Source: Gammaproteobacteria bacterium (GTDB taxonomy: Bacteria > Pseudomonadota > Gammaproteobacteria > Pseudomonadales > Azotimanducaceae). From it: a stretch of 42,380 nt of DNA. Under the pieces are notes generated by a model that was not told where the DNA came from, did not search any database, and saw only the letters and a list, made by a program, of their open reading frames with translations. The position numbers were made by a program, and so were the translations under genes. Shown here piece by piece: positions 17,110 to 25,710 of this stretch. The stretch covers positions 1 through 42,380 of the forward strand of contig PBRP01000047.1 of assembly GCA_002726655.1 (NCBI GenBank), written 5' to 3'. Within the stretch, counting starts at the first letter, position 1; each line of letters begins with the position of its first letter.

Positions 17110-18325
17110 AAACCTGACTGTCAGATTCTGTGGGAGCCAGCTTGACTGGCTTTTGCTTGACGATGCCACCGGTATCGTACGACTGCGTGGTAGTGGTGAC
17201 TTCGAGGAATTTGAGGAGTTGATCCAAGGCGTTAGCTGGATTGGAGAAACTCGTATTTTGGTCGGCGGCGAAGACGTGCTGCTCACCAGGGCGCGAATAC
17301 CGAGCCGCCAGCAGCGCCAGATCGTACAGGCTATTCCGTATGCGATTGAAGAGGAGCTGGCCAGAAATGTTGATGACTGCCACTTTGCTATGGGCAAGCG
17401 TGGTGGCAATGATGAGTTGGAAATTGCTGTTATTGATCGCGCATTGATACAGTCTATTTTGGCAAGACTGAAAGAAATGGAACTTCGACCTGCTTTTATG
17501 TGTGTCGATCTGCTGATGATTCCCAACGATGAGGGCACCCATATACTCGTCGATGATAATCGCGCCCACCTTCTGACAGCTGACAACCTGGGCTTCACAA
17601 CCACGATGGCTCAGTTACCGCTGGCGGTATCTCTTTTGAACGAAACTGATCGTGATAATCTGCAGGTGCACCTTCACCCAGAAATGCGTGAAGGCGCGCA
17701 GTTGTGCCTGAGTCAGATTCAGGCTTCAGAAACCAGTAGTTTTCAGGAGCATGAACTTGAATGCTACCCATTTGAGTTCATGTGTCGTCACTTTGATAAA
17801 CGCCAAATCAATTTGTTGCAGGGCGAATTCAAGGTTCAGCAGGTCCGGGCTAAAAGTCGGAACAGTTGGCTTGGAGTAGCAATCCTTTCATGTGTCGTCT
17901 TTGTCGTCCATGTCTTGTTTACGACTGCTAAGGGTCTATACCTTGATGAGCAGGCATCGAACTATGAGAATGAGGCGGCAGCGCTATACAAGGAGGTATT
18001 TCCTGATGACCGCAATGTCCGCGATATTAGAAGGCGCTGGCGAGGTCACCTGGGTGGATCAAGTACCGAGAAAGCCCTGTTTCTGCCCCTGTTTGCAAAA
18101 GCTGTTGTCAAAATAAACGAATCCAAACTGGTGTTGCAGAACGTTAATTATAATGAAAGTCGTGGTGATCTGATCCTGCAGCTTTTAGCGCCACGCAGTG
18201 AGCGCCTGGTTTCGTTCGTGGAAAGCCTCACCCAGGACGGTTTGCAAGCTGAAATAGGGACCATCTCGCAGGATGAGAATTCGGTTCGAGGCAGCGTCAA
18301 AATCAAGTCTTCGGGTGATAGATGA
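17102..18325 (+). CDS. gspL: Type II secretion inner-membrane protein GspL
   Basis: This 407-residue bitopic protein ties the GspE ATPase to the inner membrane through its cytoplasmic actin-like domain (about residues 1-240). The segment ARIPSRQQRQIVQAIPYAIEEELA is typical of GspL. A single membrane helix, WLGVAILSCVVFVVHVLF, lies near residues 258-275. A periplasmic ferredoxin-like domain with VLQNVNYNESRGDLILQLL follows. The ATG at 17102 is chosen because it overlaps the gspK stop in the same eight-base manner as gspJ/gspK and leads straight into the domain; an ATG at 17069 has no ribosome site. Confidence 0.93.
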   Translation: MSENLTVRFCGSQLDWLLLDDATGIVRLRGSGDFEEFEELIQGVSWIGETRILVGGEDVLLTRARIPSRQQRQIVQAIPYAIEEELARNVDDCHFAMGKRGGNDELEIAVIDRALIQSILARLKEMELRPAFMCVDLLMIPNDEGTHILVDDNRAHLLTADNLGFTTTMAQLPLAVSLLNETDRDNLQVHLHPEMREGAQLCLSQIQASETSSFQEHELECYPFEFMCRHFDKRQINLLQGEFKVQQVRAKSRNSWLGVAILSCVVFVVHVLFTTAKGLYLDEQASNYENEAAALYKEVFPDDRNVRDIRRRWRGHLGGSSTEKALFLPLFAKAVVKINESKLVLQNVNYNESRGDLILQLLAPRSERLVSFVESLTQDGLQAEIGTISQDENSVRGSVKIKSSGDR

Positions 18326-18813
18326 TGCCATCGATAATGCGCAAAATGGCAGGACGCTATCATCAGCTCGAAAAGCGGGAACGATCTGCGTTGAAGCTCC
18401 TCATCGCGGTTTTTACATGCCTGTTTCTCTACTTCGCAATATGGAATCCTGCAGGTCAGTACCATGAAGCAAGTGAAGCAGAACTGGAGCGCCAGCTAAG
18501 CCTGCTTCAATATATGCGGGCAAGTGAGAAAGAGGCGCGTGCATCAAGCAAGGGGACAAAGCAGGTACCCACGGGTCAATCCCTGCTAACGGCTGTGTCG
18601 AGGGCTGCGCAGCAGGCAGGAATTAAACCCAACCGCCTCCAGCCAGAGGGGTCAGGCGCGGTTAGCGTCTGGTTTGATACTGTTGCCTTTGATGATTTGA
18701 TGCGCATGTTGAGCAAAATGCAGTCGCAGAGGGGCATTGTCGTGCAGCAAATCTCCATAGACAGGGAAGAACAGCCCGGAATGGTGAGAGCGAGAATTGT
18801 GCTGCGTTCCTGA
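18322..18813 (+). CDS. gspM: Type II secretion inner-membrane protein GspM
   Basis: This 163-residue bitopic protein is the partner of GspL in the inner-membrane platform. It has a short cytoplasmic start (AGRYHQLEKRERSALK), one membrane helix (LLIAVFTCLFLYFAIW, about residues 26-42) and a periplasmic ferredoxin-like domain with QSLLTAVSRAAQQAGI and MQSQRGIVVQQISI. It starts within the gspL stop region (ATGATG). It is the last recognisable gsp gene; gspN is not present after it. Confidence 0.92.
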   Translation: MMPSIMRKMAGRYHQLEKRERSALKLLIAVFTCLFLYFAIWNPAGQYHEASEAELERQLSLLQYMRASEKEARASSKGTKQVPTGQSLLTAVSRAAQQAGIKPNRLQPEGSGAVSVWFDTVAFDDLMRMLSKMQSQRGIVVQQISIDREEQPGMVRARIVLRS

Positions 18814-18920
18814 ATGCTGCGCCGGTTGTTACAGATGAGAATGCTCAAGAGGCAGGCGATACTATCTAAACCTTTTTGAGCCCCATGCATCTAAACTTTA
18901 GAGAATTACCTGGACACACT

Positions 18921-19814
18921 ATGAATAAGTCACGAGTCATATCGCCAGTGTTGCTGACTTGTGCCGCTGCGCTTGCATCAGTCGCCCTATCCGCAGGGGA
19001 TGAGGTTGACAAAACGCTTGCTGCATCCGGCAATGGTCTGGTGAAAATTGATAATACCAGGGGCAAGGTGGAGATAATTGGCTGGGACAAGGATGAAATT
19101 CACATTACTGGCGAGTTGGATGACCTTGCGGAAGAGTTAATCTTTGAAGTGAAAGGTGATCGGGCGCTGATTAAAGTCAAATTGTCACAACGAAATATCA
19201 ACTGGGGCGATGGCTCAGATCTTGAAATTCACCTGCCAAGGGGTTCCAGGGTGGATTTCGATGGTGTTTCAACTGATACAAGGGTTGTGAGTGTTCTCGG
19301 CGGGCTTCGTGCCCGTTCCATAAGTGGCTTTATCAGGGCTGGCGAAATAGAAAACCAGGTGCAAATCAATACCGTCAGCGGGGATATTGATGTAACTGAT
19401 GCTTCCGGGAAGGTGCGTATAGCGACCGTGAGTGGTGATGTTCACCTGGAAATGACTAGTTCCGATGCGGTATTTGATACGGTTTCTGGCGATATAGAAG
19501 CAGAATTTTCAGAATTCAGCAGCCTGCGCTCCACAGCCGTCAGTGGTGATGTTGAGGTTCGTGGTAAACTGACAGCAGATGGAACAGTTGAAATGTCGAG
19601 CGTCAGTGGTGATATCACTTTCGAAGTATTATCACCTGTTAGTGGTCATTTGAGTATCCATACGGGGGTAGGCGGAGATATCACAAACAACCTGTCAGAT
19701 CATGAACCTAACGATAGGTTTCCATTTAGCAAGGAACTCGAAGCATCACTGGGTGACGGCAGCGCAAATATTCGCCTGCATACCGTTTCTGGTGATATTC
19801 GAATCGATGACTGA
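18921..19814 (+). CDS. Secreted DUF4097-like beta-strand repeat protein
   Basis: About 297 residues begin with a signal peptide, MNKSRVISPVLLTCAAALASVALS, probably cleaved before AGD. The rest is beta-rich with a repeated VSGD motif: TVSGDIDV, TVSGDVHL, TVSGDIEA, AVSGDVEV, SVSGDITF and TVSGDIRI, spaced about 18-21 residues apart over much of the central part. This pattern is that of DUF4097/putative adhesin proteins, which form beta-solenoid-like folds; their function is not established. The ATG at 18921 is chosen because it starts the signal peptide; an upstream TTG at 18876 would bury it. It follows the gsp operon by 107 bp. It could be a type II secretion substrate, but nothing in the sequence shows that. 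Confidence 0.8.
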   Translation: MNKSRVISPVLLTCAAALASVALSAGDEVDKTLAASGNGLVKIDNTRGKVEIIGWDKDEIHITGELDDLAEELIFEVKGDRALIKVKLSQRNINWGDGSDLEIHLPRGSRVDFDGVSTDTRVVSVLGGLRARSISGFIRAGEIENQVQINTVSGDIDVTDASGKVRIATVSGDVHLEMTSSDAVFDTVSGDIEAEFSEFSSLRSTAVSGDVEVRGKLTADGTVEMSSVSGDITFEVLSPVSGHLSIHTGVGGDITNNLSDHEPNDRFPFSKELEASLGDGSANIRLHTVSGDIRIDD

Positions 19815-19849
19815 AGTTGCTAAACTAGCGACTATTCACACCACAGGCG

Positions 19850-21448
19850 ATGATCATGCAAACCAGCGACTGGTTGCAGACGCTATTTGAAGAGCTTAAG
19901 CGCCGGCGGGTGATCCGCGTTGCCACCCTGTACGTGATAGCTTTCTGGCCAATTATCCAGATTGTCGACATTTTGTCCCCAACCCTGAATCTTCCTGACT
20001 CAATCATACGCTATCTGGTTTTTGCATTTATTGGCGGGTTTCCCGTCATGCTGATTCTTGCATGGATATTTGATGTCGATAGGGGTGGTATCCACATAAC
20101 GCCGAAAGAGGCCAGGACAGGTGAAGAGTCTAGATTGATAGGGGGAAGTAATGAGCTGCTGATTGTCGGCGTACTACTCCTGCTTGTCGTAGGGTTGTTC
20201 ATCGTGCAGAGCCGGATGGATGAAGAAAGTATCGAGGTTGTCGCGGCACCGGAAAACAATATTCATTCAATCGGTGTGCTCCCATTTGACAGTTTTAGTG
20301 AAGTTGAGCAGGACCAGATGTTTGCGGATGGTCTAACGGAAGAGTTGCTAACGGTACTGTCACGGGTCAAGGAACTGCGGGTCGCGGCAAGGACATCATC
20401 GTTCGCTTATCGCGGTGTCAGCAAGAATGTAGTGGAAATAGGCAAGGAGCTCGATGTTGCATTTACCCTTGAGGGCAGTGTCCGCCGAAACGATATTAAT
20501 GACACTATCAGGGTGACAGCGCAGCTGATAGAAACCGTGAAGGGCAGTCATCTCTGGTCGAAGACCTATGACCGTGAGTATACCGATATCTTTCAGATCC
20601 AGGACGATATAGCCGCCTCCGTTGTCGGCGAGCTTGAAATTACACTGCTTGGCAAGGACCTGCAAAAAATCCAGTCACGAAGTTCCGCCAGCCCGGAAGC
20701 AATGGTTGCAAATAGTATGGGGCAAGCAGAGCTTGCGCGCAGAACTGAAGTTTCTTTACAGGACGGTGCACGTTTCTTCAAAAAGGCGATAAGCATTGAT
20801 CCGAATTATGCAGAGGCCTACGCTGGCCTCGCTGAAACCTACGCGTTGCAGGCAAGTTATGAGTATGAGTCAGCAGAAGAATACATTCCCTATGCCCAGG
20901 AGGCTGTTGACAAGGCGCTTGCCATTGATCCTGACTCAGGTATGGGACACGCTGTACAGGGACTTATTTACATTCAACGCCATATGAAACAGCAAGCAGC
21001 AGAGGCGCTGGAAAGAGCGATGGAACTGAGCCCCAGTAACGCAATGGCCACCATGTGGTATGCCCAGTTAAAGGAAGACCCTGGTGAGAAACTCACCTGG
21101 CATGAAAAAGCATTTAAACTGGACCCAAGGTCTCCCGTGGCTGGGTTCAATGTAGCCAGTATCCCGTTGGACCAGGGGCGTGAGCAACAAGCAATGGAGG
21201 TGTTTGCAAAAATAGTAGAGGCAGACCCTTACTACCCAAGTGCCTATGAGTTAGCAGCAAGAATCAACGAGCAGCGCGGCAGGCTGGATGAGGCACTAAA
21301 CCAGTATAAAAGAGCCTATGATCTGCAACCAAATCTTGGACGTTCAGCATCAATTGCTGAACTGTATGTCGACCTTGGCGATTTTGAGTCATCCCAGGCA
21401 TGGATAGAAAAGGCAAGTCAGAAACTACCGAAAGAAAAGACCGGGTAA
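19850..21448 (+). CDS. Membrane-anchored TPR protein with TolB/FlgO-like domain (frameshifted near its C-terminus)
   Basis: This frame gives 532 residues. The N-terminus (LFEELKRRRVIRVATLYVIA) and two hydrophobic segments up to about residue 67, ending WIFDVDRGGI, match a family seen in many proteobacteria. A third helix, LLIVGVLLLLVVGLFIV, is near residues 102-118. Then comes a TolB/FlgO-like domain (IGVLPFDSFSEVEQDQMFADGLTEELL to FQIQDDIAASV; about 140-265), followed by several TPR repeats (AISIDPNYAEAYAGLAETYA and others). The frame stops at 21448, but the natural C-terminus continues in the next frame to 21753, so one base appears to be missing near 21425-21445. Function is unknown; TPRs suggest protein-protein contacts. 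Confidence 0.82.
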   Translation: MIMQTSDWLQTLFEELKRRRVIRVATLYVIAFWPIIQIVDILSPTLNLPDSIIRYLVFAFIGGFPVMLILAWIFDVDRGGIHITPKEARTGEESRLIGGSNELLIVGVLLLLVVGLFIVQSRMDEESIEVVAAPENNIHSIGVLPFDSFSEVEQDQMFADGLTEELLTVLSRVKELRVAARTSSFAYRGVSKNVVEIGKELDVAFTLEGSVRRNDINDTIRVTAQLIETVKGSHLWSKTYDREYTDIFQIQDDIAASVVGELEITLLGKDLQKIQSRSSASPEAMVANSMGQAELARRTEVSLQDGARFFKKAISIDPNYAEAYAGLAETYALQASYEYESAEEYIPYAQEAVDKALAIDPDSGMGHAVQGLIYIQRHMKQQAAEALERAMELSPSNAMATMWYAQLKEDPGEKLTWHEKAFKLDPRSPVAGFNVASIPLDQGREQQAMEVFAKIVEADPYYPSAYELAARINEQRGRLDEALNQYKRAYDLQPNLGRSASIAELYVDLGDFESSQAWIEKASQKLPKEKTG

Positions 21449-21753
21449 TTGCAGATGTAAGTGCGAAGCTCACCAAGATCCAGGCTTCCGGGAAAGTTGA
21501 TCCAGAAATCTGGTACCAGCAAGCGCTGCTCTCCAGCATTGAAGACAATGGGCAGATGGCGCTTATTCACCTGCAACGGGCAATAGATGAGGGCTGGCGC
21601 CAGCACTGGCGACCAGGTTTCGAGCCTATCTTCAAGGACCTGATCACTGAAAAGAACTTCCAGTCCATGATGGCTGGTCTGGAGACACGCATGGATATCA
21701 TGCGCGAACAATTGGTGCTTGCAGCTTCCTTTGACAGCGACTGGTCTGGTTAA
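21400..21753 (+). pseudogene. Displaced C-terminus of the TPR protein at 19850
   Basis: From about 21440 this frame encodes DRVIADVSAKLTKIQ, then QQALLSSIEDNGQMALIHL, RAIDEGWRQHW and FEPIFKDLITEKNFQ. An EGWR-type segment followed by a short domain is how many proteins of this TPR family end. No ribosome site precedes the ATG at 21400, so an independent gene is unlikely. The join to the upstream frame needs a -1 shift around GAAAGAAAAGACC; one extra A there would restore a protein of about 633 residues. Confidence 0.7.
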
Positions 21754-21769
21754 GGCGAGCGGAAACTGA

Positions 21770-22010
21770 GTGCTTCGTAACCAAGTCTTGAAATCGCTAG
21801 CCGTCCTCACCGCTGGACTGATTGTTCTCGTCTCTACGTCAGCTATTGCCGGATTGACTTATCGAACAGTTAGGCAATCCAGCATACTGGCCGCGCCTAA
21901 AAAACATTGTCTATTTCGAGGATTCGTCACATTTATTGAATGCTTCAGACCCAGACCGGTTCCAGAATCTGTTGATCAATCAGGCGCTTGATCAAACTTT
22001 ATACCGCTGA
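21770..22010 (+). pseudogene. Small secreted protein of unknown function, broken at an A6 tract
   Basis: A GTG at 21770 opens a signal-peptide-like sequence, LKSLAVLTAGLIVLVSTSAIA. The original frame runs to 21991 but turns unlike a normal protein after AAPKK. If the six-A run near 21900 had five A, the frame would read AAPKNIVYFEDSSHLLNASD and go on to INQALDQTLYR with a stop at 22008-22010, about 79 residues in all. The second frame reads like real protein. I recognise no family. It directly follows the frameshifted TPR gene. Confidence 0.45.
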
Positions 22011-22111
22011 TCATCATATCGACAGACAATCTGTATACTGACAACCAGTTAAAGCAAGACAACTCACCGGCAGTTTTGCTGTGGTCAACAATAGGGAAGT
22101 ACATCATAACA

Positions 22112-22915
22112 ATGAAGGGCAAGGTAGTAATGATTACAGGTGCTGCGCGTGGTATCGGCGTAGGTATAGCACGCTGCTTCCTTGACGCGGGAGCCAGCGT
22201 CGCGATCACGGACCTGGATGAAGAACTAATTCCCGTTACGGCTGCAGAGCTTGGTGAAAATGCAATGGGGCTCGTTGCGGATGCGGCAAGCCAGGTATCA
22301 ATGGTTAAAGCCACCGCACAAGTTATTGATAGATTCTCTAGGCTCGATGTCCTGGTTAATAACGCGGGCGTTGGGGGGCCTAAGATTACACCTGCTGAGA
22401 ACTCAGCGTCAGATTCCGCTGCCCTGGGGATGAGTGATGAAATGTGGGATCAACAACTCATGTTCAATCTCAGAACCGCTTTTTCTTCTTCGCGTGCCGT
22501 GATACCAAGTCTGCCTGATGGAGGCAGTATCATCAATATCGCTTCCATAGCGGCCCTCGGTCCATCGACGGCCATGCCAGGATATGGCGCGGCGAAGGCG
22601 GGCGTGGTGCACCTCACTAAAACTCTGGCAATTGAACTTGCACCGCGGCGAATCCGCGTTAACTGTATTTGCCCTGGCGTCCTATGGACTCGAGCCTGGG
22701 AATTCTTAACGTTGCAGATGCAGGCGACCCAACCTGAACTCGCTAATATGACACAAAGGCAGATATTTGAATCGGTTGTAGAGGGAATGACACCACTGGG
22801 AGGCGAACAAACCCCTGAAGACATTGGTGATCTATCTGTGTTCTACGCATCGGACAAGGCGAGAATGATCACGGGTCAGGTCGTAGCGGTTGATGGCGGG
22901 ATATCCGTACAGTAG
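22112..22915 (+). CDS. SDR-family oxidoreductase
   Basis: This 267-residue short-chain dehydrogenase/reductase has the classical motifs: TGAARGIGVGIA (cofactor glycine loop, about residues 11-22), NNAG, the catalytic Ser in SIINIASIAALG, and YGAAK as the YxxxK pair. The C-terminus VVAVDGGISVQ is typical. An acidic residue after the second strand (ITDLDEE) suggests NAD(H) preference. The substrate is unknown. The ATG at 22112 is chosen because it starts KGKVVMITGAA at the usual distance; a TTG at 22076 adds 12 non-family residues. It converges on the lipoprotein gene with four bases between stops. Confidence 0.92.
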   Translation: MKGKVVMITGAARGIGVGIARCFLDAGASVAITDLDEELIPVTAAELGENAMGLVADAASQVSMVKATAQVIDRFSRLDVLVNNAGVGGPKITPAENSASDSAALGMSDEMWDQQLMFNLRTAFSSSRAVIPSLPDGGSIINIASIAALGPSTAMPGYGAAKAGVVHLTKTLAIELAPRRIRVNCICPGVLWTRAWEFLTLQMQATQPELANMTQRQIFESVVEGMTPLGGEQTPEDIGDLSVFYASDKARMITGQVVAVDGGISVQ

Positions 22916-22919
22916 GAGT

Positions 22920-24557
22920 TTAAGGCCGGCTGATTTTATAGAGCATTCGGCTGGCTTCGCCGGTGACATAAATTGTCCCGTCCGCATCAAGACCTACGCC
23001 ATTAAAAAACATGGAAGGAGGCTGATCATTGGTCGCGGCTTCGCTGCCCGCTGGGATGTTCGCCAGCAGCTGTCTTTCTCCCTGTTCACTGATGGCGACA
23101 ATGTTGCCTTTAGCGGCCTCCATCACAATAAACCCGTCATCGCTGGCGGCTACACCCTCGGGTGCGTCCAGGCCTTCAACGACGACTTCAGGTTGAGCCA
23201 GGAGTTCATGATTAGAGCCAATCCTGTAGATGCGACCAAGTTCGCGATCCGTCACGTAAAGCGAACCACCATGTACACTCATCCCGGTGGGTGCTTCCAT
23301 ACTAAACAGTTCAGTAACACCTGATTCTCCGAGTGAAACAACACGTTGGTTGCCATGTTCTGTGGCGATGAGTTTGCCGGAGTAGCGAACAGCAGCGGTG
23401 GGTGCCGCGAGACCGGAATAGCGTTCAATGACCTTCTCGGCCTTTGGATCCCATACCCTGACATCATTGTCGAACCATGAGACCAGGATCAGGTTGCTGC
23501 CATCCGCCGCGAGATTAATGGCGCCCCCCATTTCACCGACACTAAAGACGTTTCTCTGTATTAACTCCAGCTCTCCGGATGTCTTGTTAAAGAAATGAAT
23601 TGAATTTGAGTCGGCAACCACGATCTGATTCTCCCACAGGGTAATTCCAGCCGGGTGAGCCATTCCGGAAGGGAGCAGGTCTGTGGATGACCCGTCTTTC
23701 TCAACTCGCTTGACGAAACCATCGACGAAGCTTGAAACGAATAAATTATCATTTTCATCGAAGGTAAAATTGTCGAGGCCGGGGGTCAGAGTAGCTATCA
23801 CCGACCTCTCATCGGCACCGAGTTTGAATATTTCGCCTGTGCCGGTATCCATTACGTGAAGTTCATTCTTGCTATTGAATTTTACGGCAGCTGGTGTTTT
23901 GAATCCGGTCGCTTCAACCCGCATGCTGTTGTCATCGACGTTAAAACTGACAATTTCCCCGGTGAACCATCTTGGTCCGTAAAGCCGCTCATCGGGTCCC
24001 CAGTCCATACCGTTCAAGCCACAACCAGGTCCAAGCTGATCTGATATCAACCGGGCGGGCTGCGTACCCTTCGGGTCAAGTTCATAAAGGTTGACGCCGA
24101 AAAAACATTGAGACACGAACAGTCGGCCATCATCGGAAAAGGTTATAGGATTAACACCAGGAGCCAATTGTGCGGCGACTAGTCGTTCGCCGCCAGCGGT
24201 GAAGCCTGCTACTTCACCGGTAAGAATCGAGGTCCAGTAGAAGTCGCCATCTGAATTGAACGCAAGGTCGTCTGGTCCAACCACCCCTTCTGCAGCCCCT
24301 AATTGTCTAATGATTTCACCAGTCTCCGGGTTTATCACGGTGATATTTGACCCCATAACAGAAGCGACATAGAGAAGGTTGTCTGGTGAGAAATGGATGC
24401 CGTTGGCACCGGCAATAGCGGCACCGCGCGCCATGATGGTCAGTTCGGGCGCTTTAGACTCCAATTCCTCTGCCTCAGGCTCCGGGGGCTTGCTCTCTTG
24501 GTTGCACGCGGCAATAAGCACAAGGAATACAAAAACAGTAGCAGTGCGAACAGTCAT
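22920..24557 (-). CDS. Beta-propeller lipoprotein (SMP-30/NHL-like repeats)
   Basis: This 545-residue protein has a lipoprotein signal, VFVFLVLIAAC, with the lipidated Cys near residue 18, then a Pro/Glu-rich linker (ESKPPEPEAEELESK). The mature part is a run of propeller-like blades, each built around GxxFxxDGxLYV patterns: ANGIHFSPDNLLYVASVMGS, PDDLAFNSDGDFYWTS, GMDWGPDERLYGP, VGLDADGTIYVTG and others. This fits SMP-30/gluconolactonase- or NHL-like folds. No catalytic function is assigned. It is probably anchored in the outer membrane, but position +2 after the Cys is Asn and this is only inference. Its ribosome site lies in the 3' arm of a leader inverted repeat. Confidence 0.82.
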   Translation of the reverse strand: MTVRTATVFVFLVLIAACNQESKPPEPEAEELESKAPELTIMARGAAIAGANGIHFSPDNLLYVASVMGSNITVINPETGEIIRQLGAAEGVVGPDDLAFNSDGDFYWTSILTGEVAGFTAGGERLVAAQLAPGVNPITFSDDGRLFVSQCFFGVNLYELDPKGTQPARLISDQLGPGCGLNGMDWGPDERLYGPRWFTGEIVSFNVDDNSMRVEATGFKTPAAVKFNSKNELHVMDTGTGEIFKLGADERSVIATLTPGLDNFTFDENDNLFVSSFVDGFVKRVEKDGSSTDLLPSGMAHPAGITLWENQIVVADSNSIHFFNKTSGELELIQRNVFSVGEMGGAINLAADGSNLILVSWFDNDVRVWDPKAEKVIERYSGLAAPTAAVRYSGKLIATEHGNQRVVSLGESGVTELFSMEAPTGMSVHGGSLYVTDRELGRIYRIGSNHELLAQPEVVVEGLDAPEGVAASDDGFIVMEAAKGNIVAISEQGERQLLANIPAGSEAATNDQPPSMFFNGVGLDADGTIYVTGEASRMLYKISRP

Positions 24558-24560
24558 AGT

Positions 24561-24594
24561 GATACCTCAAGGTTAGGGTGCTGACTCAGGTATC
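24561..24594 (-). promoter_or_regulatory. Leader inverted repeat covering the lipoprotein ribosome site
   Basis: GATACCT (24561-24567) and AGGTATC (24588-24594) are perfect inverted arms 20 bases apart. In the minus-strand transcript the 3' arm contains the AGGT of the ribosome site, three bases before the ATG. A hairpin could hide it. Confidence 0.35.
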
Positions 24595-24668
24595 TTAGCT
24601 TCGCACATTAGGCGAGAGCTTGTGAAGTGAGTTGTTGAGCGAGAGATTATTCGGGGGGGACGTTAAAA

Positions 24669-24717
24669 TGATAGCCCTCATCAACGGCTGAACGCTGCCG
24701 GTTCCGATGAGCTATCA
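24669..24717. promoter_or_regulatory. Imperfect 12-bp inverted repeat in the crotonase leader
   Basis: TGATAG-CC-CTCATC pairs with GATGAG-CTATCA across a 23-base loop, with a two-base bulge. It ends 21 bp before the ATG of the gene at 24739. It could be an operator or an RNA leader structure. Confidence 0.35.
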
Positions 24718-24738
24718 ATGATGCAGGAGAAGTGACAT

Positions 24739-25539
24739 ATGACGGATAAATGGTTTCAGGATTACAAGGGACTTTTGATTGAAAGGAGAGAGCAGGGTGT
24801 TCTGCTAATAACAATAAATCGGCCGGAGGTGCTCAATGCCACTGATGCACAACTACACAATGAATTGTCGCGGGTCTGGCTCGATGTTGATGCAGATACC
24901 CAGACCAGGGTAGTCGTGGTGACCGGAGCAGGCAAAGCTTTTTCAGCCGGAGGTGACCTTGAATGGATCAGCAGCATGACGCAGAACTATGCGGGTATGA
25001 AACAGGCGTTTAAGGAAGCGGGAGACCTTGTTTACGGAATGACCCAATGCTCAAAGATCATCATCTCCGCTATCAATGGCGTCGCTGTGGGTGCGGGCCT
25101 GGCGGTTGCCCTGATGGCGGACATCAGCATCATGGCAGAAGAAGCACGCATTACAGACGGCCACGTGCGCCTGGGTGTTGCAGCGGGTGACCATGCAAAC
25201 ATTATCTGGCCACTGTTATGTGGGCTGGCAAAGGCAAAATATTATCTGTTAACGGCTGAATTCATTGATGGTAAGACCGCGGATCAGATAGGGCTGGTGA
25301 GCAAGTCTGTGCCACTGGAAGAGCTGATGGACGAAGCCATGCGTGTGGCTCTGAAAATCAGCCAGGGACCAGTGGATGCGACCCAGTGGACTAAGCGGGC
25401 ATTAAATTTGTGGATAAACCAGGCCGCGCCAGCCTTTGACGCAAGCCTTGCCTTTGAAATGTTGAATTTCATGGGACCCGATGCAACAGAGGGTGTTAGT
25501 GCGCTGATGGAGCGGCGGGATCCTGACTTTGGAGCCTAG
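24739..25539 (+). CDS. Enoyl-CoA hydratase/isomerase (crotonase) family protein
   Basis: This 266-residue crotonase-fold protein probably acts on an acyl-CoA. The oxyanion-hole segments are present: [13 protein letters not shown] (about residues 66-78) and [20 protein letters not shown] (about 112-131). The two Glu residues of classical enoyl-CoA hydratase are not in their usual places: GGGCE is replaced by GAGLA and the QPE segment by TDGH. The following [17 protein letters not shown] is characteristic of a separate subfamily common in acyl-CoA clusters. So hydration is not assured. AGGAGAAG lies six bases before the ATG. It is followed 171 bp later by an acyl-CoA dehydrogenase. Confidence 0.88.
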   Translation: MTDKWFQDYKGLLIERREQGVLLITINRPEVLNATDAQLHNELSRVWLDVDADTQTRVVVVTGAGKAFSAGGDLEWISSMTQNYAGMKQAFKEAGDLVYGMTQCSKIIISAINGVAVGAGLAVALMADISIMAEEARITDGHVRLGVAAGDHANIIWPLLCGLAKAKYYLLTAEFIDGKTADQIGLVSKSVPLEELMDEAMRVALKISQGPVDATQWTKRALNLWINQAAPAFDASLAFEMLNFMGPDATEGVSALMERRDPDFGA

Positions 25540-25635
25540 AGAAACTTCATGGGTCAGAATCAGTTCCGTTCTTTGTGGGGACAGTGCTGTCGCTCTTTAT
25601 ACCCCTGCGTCTCAATACAGAGTTCAAAAAAATGT

Positions 25636-25668
25636 ACTGCCCGCCGGTGGCGGGAGTCATGTGTTTTT
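25636..25668 (+). terminator. Possible intrinsic terminator after the crotonase gene
   Basis: CCCGCC-GGT-GGCGGG (25640-25654) is a perfect six-pair GC hairpin with a three-base loop, extended by ACT/AGT with one bulged G. A five-T run follows about ten bases downstream, farther than ideal. Confidence 0.4.
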
Positions 25669-25710
25669 GATAGCTTCAATGTTTGCCTAATTCGATAAAG
25701 TGAGACCAGC

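Noticed and set aside
18814-18879. Tiny frame MLRRLLQMRMLKRQAILSKPF right after gspM, where gspN often lies
   Set aside because: Only 21 codons, no ribosome site, no similarity to GspN that I can see.
19370-19810. Repeated DNA in the VSGD protein as a possible CRISPR-like array
   Set aside because: The repeats are protein-level motifs in one frame with diverged DNA, not identical direct repeats with unique spacers.
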